Source: Canna indica (Eukaryota > Streptophyta > Magnoliopsida > Zingiberales > Cannaceae). From it: a DNA stretch of 64,000 nucleotides. The translations under genes were made by a program, and so were the position numbers. Numbering within the stretch: position 1 is the first letter of the stretch; each line of letters begins with the position of its first letter. Positions 58,041-64,000 of the stretch are shown here, piece after piece. The notes beneath the pieces were generated by a model. It had not been told where the DNA came from. It was given only the letters and a program-made list of their open reading frames with translations, and did no database searches. The stretch is taken from contig CP136890.1 of NCBI GenBank assembly GCA_034359265.1, forward strand, positions 42,196,501-42,260,500, in the 5' to 3' direction.

Positions 58041-59440
58041 TGTTGGCTTTAGGTTTTCAACCTTGCCTTAATCTCGATTTTGATGGTTTTGATGATAACA
58101 AACATAGGACTAATGATTTCATTGTGAGTATGTTTTAGGTTCCATATCAATTAACGTTCGATGTCCTCGATCGAAAATATCGAAAGAAATCGAAAATCGG
58201 AAGGACATTGATCGTCGCGCTCGGGTTCGTCGTGAAAGTTTCTCGAAGATCGACGTGTGCGCCAAAGTCACATTGGACGGGCTCAAAGTTCACATGAGAG
58301 CTCTCCAAGATGATGCGCGTTGAAAGCCGAAACCCGGAAACGAAGCGCAAAAGAAAATCGGCTGAGAAATCAAACTCAGCCTAAATTCGGTCGACCGGGA
58401 GGTCGACCGAATAGGGTCAGGAAATGGGCAGTAGCCATTTCGGTCGACCGGTCGATCGACCGAACACTGCCGAAAATAGGTAGTGGCTACTTCGGTCGAT
58501 CGATCGGTCGACCGACAGAGGCCTGAAATAGGTAGTAAGGTTGGCGGTCGATCGACCTGCATATAAGCCAAAGATGCAATCGCGCCGGTCGACCGACTGG
58601 TCGACCGAAGAAGAAATCGCGCGATCTTGCATTTGGGCGGTCGACCCGTCGGTCGACCGACCATACACCCTCAGATACTTGATTTAATTCTCTCCCCTTT
58701 ATGTTACAGAACTTATTGAGCATTTAAAGAGGGATTTAAAGCCTTCCAAACGATCAGTCGCGCGCGCTCTGCTTCTCTAGCGAGTTCCTCTTCAAGCGCA
58801 AGTTCTTCCTCAACTCGAGAATTAAATCGAGCAGTTCGTCTTGACGAGTTGGAGGCATTGAAGGCTTGAGAAGAGCACTAATGCTTGGATTATCCTTTAG
58901 CTCTTTTCAATTGTAATTTTACTATTATTTTAACTGTTTTATTTGTGCGTATAAAGACTTTGTGTTGGGTCTTCTTGTGTATGAAGTGGTATCCTTCGTG
59001 AAGAGGAGTAAAATCACTTGTGTAAAATTAGTTGTTACTAGGATTAATTCTAGTTGTCCCTTAGGTTAAGGTGAGAAAGAGCTCTCGGTAGGAAGGCGGG
59101 ATACTTCCGGGTGTGGAAGTGTCTTCGGTTGGAGAGCGAGTCTTTTCGGTGAAACGTTCTTGTTGTAAGGGAAACTAATTAATCTAGTAAAACTTAATTT
59201 GGAAATCCTAAGCAGGATGCTTAGGTAGTGGAGTAGGCATGGAGGCCGAACCATTATAAATACCTGTGTTTGCATTGTTTTAAATTGTGTGTGCTTAATT
59301 GTTTATATCGCTTCCGCATTTAAATCGCATAATTGCATCTTGCCTAAACTAATTTAAGATTCGTTAAAATTAAAATTTAGACTAATCGAATTAGTAAATA
59401 TATTGTTCATCCCTCCTCTAATGACGTTATTTTGACCACA
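58041..59440 (+). repeat. 3' LTR of element F (1400 bp)
   Basis: TGTTGGC to GACCACA. Compared with the 5' LTR it lacks about 109 bp including the TATA box (equivalent to 52892-53000). It carries GGTCGACC palindromes at 58385-58655. Confidence 0.92.
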
Positions 59441-59704
59441 CATGTAATATGAAATTGAGGTTGCTCTTATTTTCCAGGTTAACCTTTTTGGTTGCTGAGG
59501 CATGCCTTATGGCCGGTGCTGCAAAGAATGCATACCACACCAAGTACCGCCATATGAGTGTTCATTGCGGGGGCTGTCTTTGTGGTGCTTACTATGGTCC
59601 TCAATGTGCATTACTACATGTATTTCACTAAAGCCACGGGTCAGACTTCACGGAAGGTGACCAACAAATCAAGCTCAACTGTTGGAATGACTGGCTATGC
59701 TTGA

Positions 59705-60014
59705 ACTATCTTCTAGTCTGAATGGCAGGCATCTAGTGATTTTTAGCTAGTTACACTTGAGGATTAGGATGGTTTGGAAAGTGCGGTTTTGTTATTGGGT
59801 TGGAACGTTATTATCTCAAGTTAATGTAGTATCTATCTTTTTTTTTCTATACTCCAGTAAGTAACACCAATTTGACAATTTCCAAATGAGATATTGTTAC
59901 CATAAAGGTGGTCTTTCGTCCAGAATTCTTTCCATAGAATCGAGTCTGGCTGACTGGAAAGTTAAATAGAATCTGTAATTATATTTATTGCAGAAGATAG
60001 ATGGCAATTTTTGG
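59705..60014 (+). other. 3' flank of the DUF1218 gene
   Basis: Probable former 3' untranslated region, AT-rich with a T-run at 59840. No other feature is seen. Confidence 0.4.
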
Positions 60015-61883
60015 AGGCATTTGGTTGCCCGCAAGTACAAATGCTGCAACTCTAGTTGCAGTATTTAGATAACAAATTTGTTTGGTTGGCTACAAAGTTA
60101 TTTTGCAGCATTTACTAGTTGCAATTTGTATTTCAAATATCATTTGCGGGCCACAAGTGGAATTACAGCCCAAAAAACCCGCAATACAAGATTGCGGACT
60201 GCAAATGCAATAATTTAAGTATTGAAAAATAATTAATTTTGGCGACGTAGAGTCGTCGGATGAAGACGAGATAAATATCAAAGTTGTAGGTTTTTGCGTG
60301 CTGAACCTGATGGTAGTTTCAGATTTTACATCTGATGTCATTTGATAGATTTTTTAATATATTTTCAGTATTATACAAAAATTAAAAATTATTAATTTGT
60401 CAGACAAATCGTGTCGGGCCTAAGTTTTTAACCTGGCCCGAAAAAATTTGTCCCAGACTCGACCCAAAAAATTTATGCCCGACCCGGCCCAAAAATGTTC
60501 GTGTCCAGCCTGGCCCGAAAAAATTTGTGCTCTGCCCGAAAAAATTCGTGTCCGTCCCGCCCCAAAAAAATTTGTGTCCGACCCGACCCAAAAAATTCGT
60601 GCACTGCACGGCCCGTCCCAGCCCGGCTCGGTCCGAAAAAATTCGTGCCCAACCCTGCCTGGAAAATTTCGTGCCCAGCCCGATTCAAAAATTTCGTGCC
60701 TGGCCTAGCCCGAAAAAATTTGTGCTCGGCCAGGCCCGAAAAAATTCGTGCTCAGCCTGGCTCGAAAAAATTCACTGTCGGCCCGACCCTGCCCAAAAAA
60801 AATTCGTACCTCGGCCCGGCCCGAAAAAATTCATGCTCGACCCAAAAAAATTCGTGCCCAACCCAGCCCTGCCCGAAAAAATTTATGCGCTGCCCGACTC
60901 GTGCCGACCCGAAAAAATTCATGGCTTGCCCGGCCCAAAATTATTCGTGCACGGCTCAACCCCAAAAAATTCGTGCCCAACCCGGCCCAAAATATTTTGT
61001 GCTCGGCCTGCCCCAAAAAAATTCGTGCCCGGTTTGGACCGAAAAAATTCTTGCCTGGCCCTGCCCGAAAAAATTCGTGGTCAGCCCTGCCCAAAAAAAT
61101 TCGTGTCCCGACCCGACCCGAAAAATTTCATGCCCAGCCCAACCTAACACGAAAAGAAATTCATGCCCAGTCCGAAATATTCGCATCGGGCCCAACCTTG
61201 CCCGAAAAAATTCGTGCACTGCCCATCTTGACTCAGCTCGGCCCAAAAAATTTATGCCCGACCCCGCATGAGAAAATTTGTTCCCGGCCAAAAAAATTTC
61301 GTGCTCGGCCCGGCCCGAAAAAATTCCTGCCCGACCCGGCCTGAAATAATTCGTTTCCCGGCCCAGCTCAAAAAAATTCATCCCCGGCCCAGCCTGACCA
61401 GAAAAAAAATTCGTGCCCAGCCCGAAAAAAAATTGTGTTCGGCCCAGCCTTGCCCGAAAAAATTCGTGCACTGCCCAACCTGTCCTGGTCCGGCTCGGGC
61501 CGACTCGAAAAAATTCGTGTCCGGCCCGGCCCAAAAAGATTTGTGCACGACCCAACCCGAAAAGTTTGTGCCCGACCCTGCCCGAAAAAGTTTGTACCCG
61601 GCCCGGATAAATTCGTGCATGCTCGGCCCGTCCCGGCCCGGCTCAGCCCGACTTGAGAAAATTCGTGCCCGACCCGACCCGAAAAATTTCGTAAGATGCA
61701 AGTTGCACGTTGCAAGTGTAATTACAACTTCCATTTGCGGTCAACCAAATGATTGCAAATAGAAGTTGCAACTCTACTTGCGGGCAACCAAACGGTATGC
61801 TGCAAAATCTATTTGCGGACATTTGCTTTTGCATGCAAATAGATTTTGCAGCATTTACACTTGCGGGTAACCAAACGCCCCAT
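60015..61883. mobile_element. Terminal-inverted-repeat element carrying a minisatellite
   Basis: The left end GGCATTTGGTTGCCCGCAAG continues TACAAATGCTGCAA. The right end, reversed, reads GGGGCGTTTGGTTACCCGCA then AGTGTAAATGCTGCAA. These are imperfect inverted repeats of about 35-40 bp, with further inner inverted copies (60060-60190, 61690-61860). No transposase is present. The ends recall hAT or PIF/Harbinger-type non-autonomous elements, but no clear target duplication was found. The centre is filled by a GC-rich tandem array. Confidence 0.65.
60420..61690. repeat. GC-rich minisatellite, unit about 21-27 bp
   Basis: More than 50 degenerate copies of GGCCCGAAAAAATTCGTGCC run head to tail for about 1.27 kb. 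Length changes between units keep long frames open on both strands, such as 60495-61271; these are artefacts of the repeat and not genes. Confidence 0.93.
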
Positions 61884-63614
61884 TTATTCACCCGCTGATA
61901 GCAAGCAGATTTAATGCAGTTGAACATGACTATATTTATTTATTCCTTTTTTGAAGAAACTTTATATTAACAGCTAATATATATTGAACTATTTGTACTT
62001 GAGTAATTAAAATTTTGTTTGGATGAGTTGACACGTGATTTAGTAATAATATTGTATAGTATGATATTGTAATTATTATTATTTTATTTGAGAAGATGAT
62101 ATGATATGATACGATAATAATTATGGAGAAGAACGAAATTTTAACTAAGTCGATCTAGAACGAAAAATAAAAGTATGATATTGATAAATAAAGGATATAA
62201 GACAATTTATAAAGTTTTAATTAGGGATATTTAAGAAATAAAATTTTATGAAATCACGAGAAATCATTAAATTCATAATTTAAAAATTTGAACAAAATTT
62301 ATAATTTTCAAACGATAAAATTACCATCACAAATTATAATTATCCTTTTAAAAAAATTTCAAACAAAAAATTAAACCATGTAAAATTATATTTTATAGTA
62401 AAACAAACAAGGTCAACAAATACCATGGCAGCAACAATTAAAGGCATTTGGTAATCTAAAATGCTGCCAAAGGCGAGGGGTAAGACCAGCTGTTTGTCAA
62501 TATGTACAGTAGGACAGTGTGTTGGAAGCCTAAGCTTGCACACCAGCAGGATCTCCTGTAGACAAGTACATGTAGCATGTCAGGCCACCAAGGCCCAAAC
62601 ATGTCTTCAACTTGGTACGTCAGGTAAAATGAAATAATTTAATACGTTACTGTGTGTGCAATTGCTAAGGAAACTTTTTGGGTAAAATATATCGTACACA
62701 ATTCTTATCTGCAGTCTGGAATTTCGGATTATATGCTGCAATAATACTGCAACCCGGTTAAAATTTGAACCATAAATGAATTGTTTTTTTTCTTTAAAGA
62801 GAAACGAACAATTCGATCTGATATTTCAGACTCAGCTCAATGCAAATTTTGGACATAATTTATTGTTTGACCGACCGACTTGAACGTAGCGATCATGAAA
62901 CATCAGCTCGAACTGTTTGATATTGACATGGCTGATGAATGCGAGCAAACTTTGCAACAGCACACACGCCAGCTTACGTGATGACATGACAATGCGATCG
63001 TTATCTTGATCATGACGTTTTTACAACGAAAACCTCTTAAGTTTTCATTTCTACTAAGAGAGATTCATTTTTGGTTTTTATTGGACAGCTAGCATGTTAC
63101 GAGGATTGAGTTTTAGTGAAACAACAATTTCTCGGAATCGAAATTTCCTCAATGAAAATTCTCGATTTCGGATAAGAGAATTCTAAATTTCCAGAACCGG
63201 AATGCATCTTTTCAAAACTCCAAAATACCCTTAACTAAACCGGTTCCATGCACCGCCAGCTCCCCGGTTGCACATTCCTAGCCGGTTACCCGTTTTCCCC
63301 CGCTCCCCACCCGATCAAAATTTTTTTCCCCTCCCCTTCCTACCTTTTTACACCGAGTCCTAATTTTTACCACGATTTTATTCGCCACCGGCGGACGTCG
63401 CAATTCTCATCTAACACTCTCCTCCCCTCAGTCAACTTCCTAGGCTCGACGACAAGTTCGAAGCTCTCCATTATATTATGGCCTAGAAATTACTGCTTTC
63501 CATTATACTCGCCGCCGGCGGCCCTGCGACACTCTCGTCGGCCAACTTCCTCCTCTCGACAACAGGTTCGGATGCTCTCTCATTCAATGTCCCTAGCATT
63601 AGGAACCCTAGTAA
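61884..63614. other. Unassigned intergenic DNA
   Basis: AT-rich to about 62700, then mixed sequence. From about 63200 to 63600 it is C-rich with open frames (63248 onward) but no recognisable protein. I see no RNA gene or transposon end here. Confidence 0.4.
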
Positions 63615-64000
63615 CACTACTAGAAATTGAGTCTTCAGCAACGGCCGCTCAAGCCGTTGCTATTTGCAACGGCATTCTTACGATCGCTCAAGCCGTTGCA
63701 GATATGTTGTATCTGCAACAGCTTTCTAACGGACAAGTGAGCCGTTGCTGATGATAACTTATTAGCAACGACTTTCTAACGGGCGAGTGAGCCGTTGCTG
63801 ATAAGTTTATATAGGTCGCAGATCGCGCCTGCCCCTTCTTCCTCTCGTTGCTGCCGCCGCCTCCTCCTCCCGCCTCTCGCCGCCGCTGCCGTCCGTCCTC
63901 GACCGCCGATTTCAGGTATTCATCGCCGCCCGACCATCTCTTCCCGTTGCGACCGGTGGGAAATCCGATCGAAACCCTATTTTTAGGGTTTCGGCCGGCG
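63615..64000. mobile_element. CACTA element start, continues beyond the window
   Basis: CACTACTAGAAATTG at 63615 is a CACTA terminus. It is followed to about 63805 by CAGCAACGGC/GCCGTTGCTG repeats in both orientations, the same family as the end at 759. From 63810 a GC-rich leader (CCGCCGCC words) begins, as at the promoter side of such elements. Confidence 0.85.

Larger units (their letters stand above)
52575..59440 (+). mobile_element. Gag-only copia-type LTR element (element F) in intron 2 of the DUF1218 gene
   Basis: It starts TGTTGGC and ends GACCACA, with CATGT on both sides (52570-52574 and 59441-59445). It has a 5' LTR (52575 to about 53706), gag pieces (53733-54681), a long non-coding spacer, a purine tract AAAGAGGGAGAT (58029-58040) and a 3' LTR (58041-59440). 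No protease, integrase, RT or RNase H is present, so it fits a gag-carrying non-autonomous type (TR-GAG-like). Without it intron 2 would be about 113 bp. Confidence 0.92.
49305..59704 (+). pseudogene. DUF1218-family membrane protein gene, three exons, disrupted
   Basis: Exons: 49305-49409, 52282-52493 and 59478-59704, with GT/AG borders. Exon 1 encodes a membrane segment and ends AAERRRST (phase 0). Exon 2 gives TDNFNATYCVYDS, then after a frameshift GYGVGAFLFLLSS, KCMCFGKPLDPGGNRAWSII and FASSW. Exon 3 continues LTFLVAEACLMAGAAKNAYH, TKYR, then in another frame VFIAGAVFVVLTMVLN and ends SSSTVGMTGYA. From memory this matches the four-helix DUF1218 family (some members affect lignin and cell walls). 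Damage: one base missing near 52332, CAG to TAG at 52383-52385 (Q in SSQ), and about 18-20 codons missing after KYR near 59555, with a frame change. A pseudogene is most likely; multiple assembly errors are the alternative. Confidence 0.8.

Noticed and set aside
60495..61271. Long open frame (and overlapping ones on both strands) as a Pro/Lys-rich protein gene
   Set aside because: It is a direct translation of the short tandem repeat; similar frames open on both strands for the same reason.
62340..62543. Short minus-strand frame as a small gene
   Set aside because: 67 codons with no recognisable motif or promoter in AT-rich intergenic DNA.
759..63615. The two edge CACTA termini as the ends of a single giant element
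   Set aside because: The repeats point outward from the window on both sides (the left element lies left of 759, the right one right of 63615), so they are two separate elements.
1..64000. CRISPR arrays, bacterial operons, ribosomal RNA genes
   Set aside because: Tandem repeats here lack unique equal-length spacers, and coding content is plant transposons. I noticed no rRNA or tRNA gene, although I could not run a covariance search.

Overview
This window looks like repeat-rich nuclear DNA from a flowering plant. The evidence is a spliced plant DUF1218-family gene (a pseudogene here), Ty3/gypsy and Ty1/copia elements with plant-type LTRs and initiator-Met-tRNA primer sites, CACTA (En/Spm) transposons with tnp2 and Ptta-type genes, an L1-type LINE, hAT-type elements and a Helitron. 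I cannot name the species. I see no intact autonomous element and no clearly functional protein-coding gene.

Layout. 1-759 is the end of a CACTA element inserted in the integrase part of a minus-strand gypsy pol (763-2919). That pol is cut by a minus-strand copia-type element (LTR 2920-4439, internal remnant to about 8694), and a 3.2-kb Helitron (4482-7726) lies inside it. 8710-10308 is CACTA-related. 10312-12622 is a second minus-strand copia-type gag plus LTR. 12623-16112 is the 3' part of a plus-strand LTR element that encodes a 'putative plant transposon protein' domain.

16113-48384 is one minus-strand gypsy element (gag, primer site, 417-bp LTR) that has been opened repeatedly. First, a hAT-like element (16451-19754, 8-bp target duplication with one mismatch) carries a nested gypsy solo LTR (16500-19218). 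Second, a copia-type solo LTR (20218-47166, duplication AAGTG) is itself split by a gypsy chromovirus (20437-46187, duplication AGAAT). The chromovirus has a second gypsy fragment in its 5' LTR (about 22256-27221) and a 13.8-kb CACTA element in its gag (28183-41967, duplication GGA). That CACTA element contains a hAT-like end, a LINE, a fragment resembling the C-terminus of the gibberellin receptor GID1, a decayed tnp2, an inverted 5' piece of another CACTA element, and a Ptta-type gene remnant. Rejoining the gypsy gag across the inner insertions restores a continuous reading frame, which supports the nesting order.

The right part holds the DUF1218 gene (three exons, 49305-59704). Its second intron, originally about 113 bp, received a 6.9-kb gag-only copia-type element (52575-59440, duplication CATGT). 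The splice sites survive, but the exons carry a 1-bp deletion, a stop codon and a missing internal block. Downstream are a terminal-inverted-repeat element filled with a 1.3-kb GC-rich minisatellite (about 60015-61883), unassigned AT-rich DNA, and the start of another CACTA element (63615-64000) of the same subterminal-repeat family as the one at the left edge.
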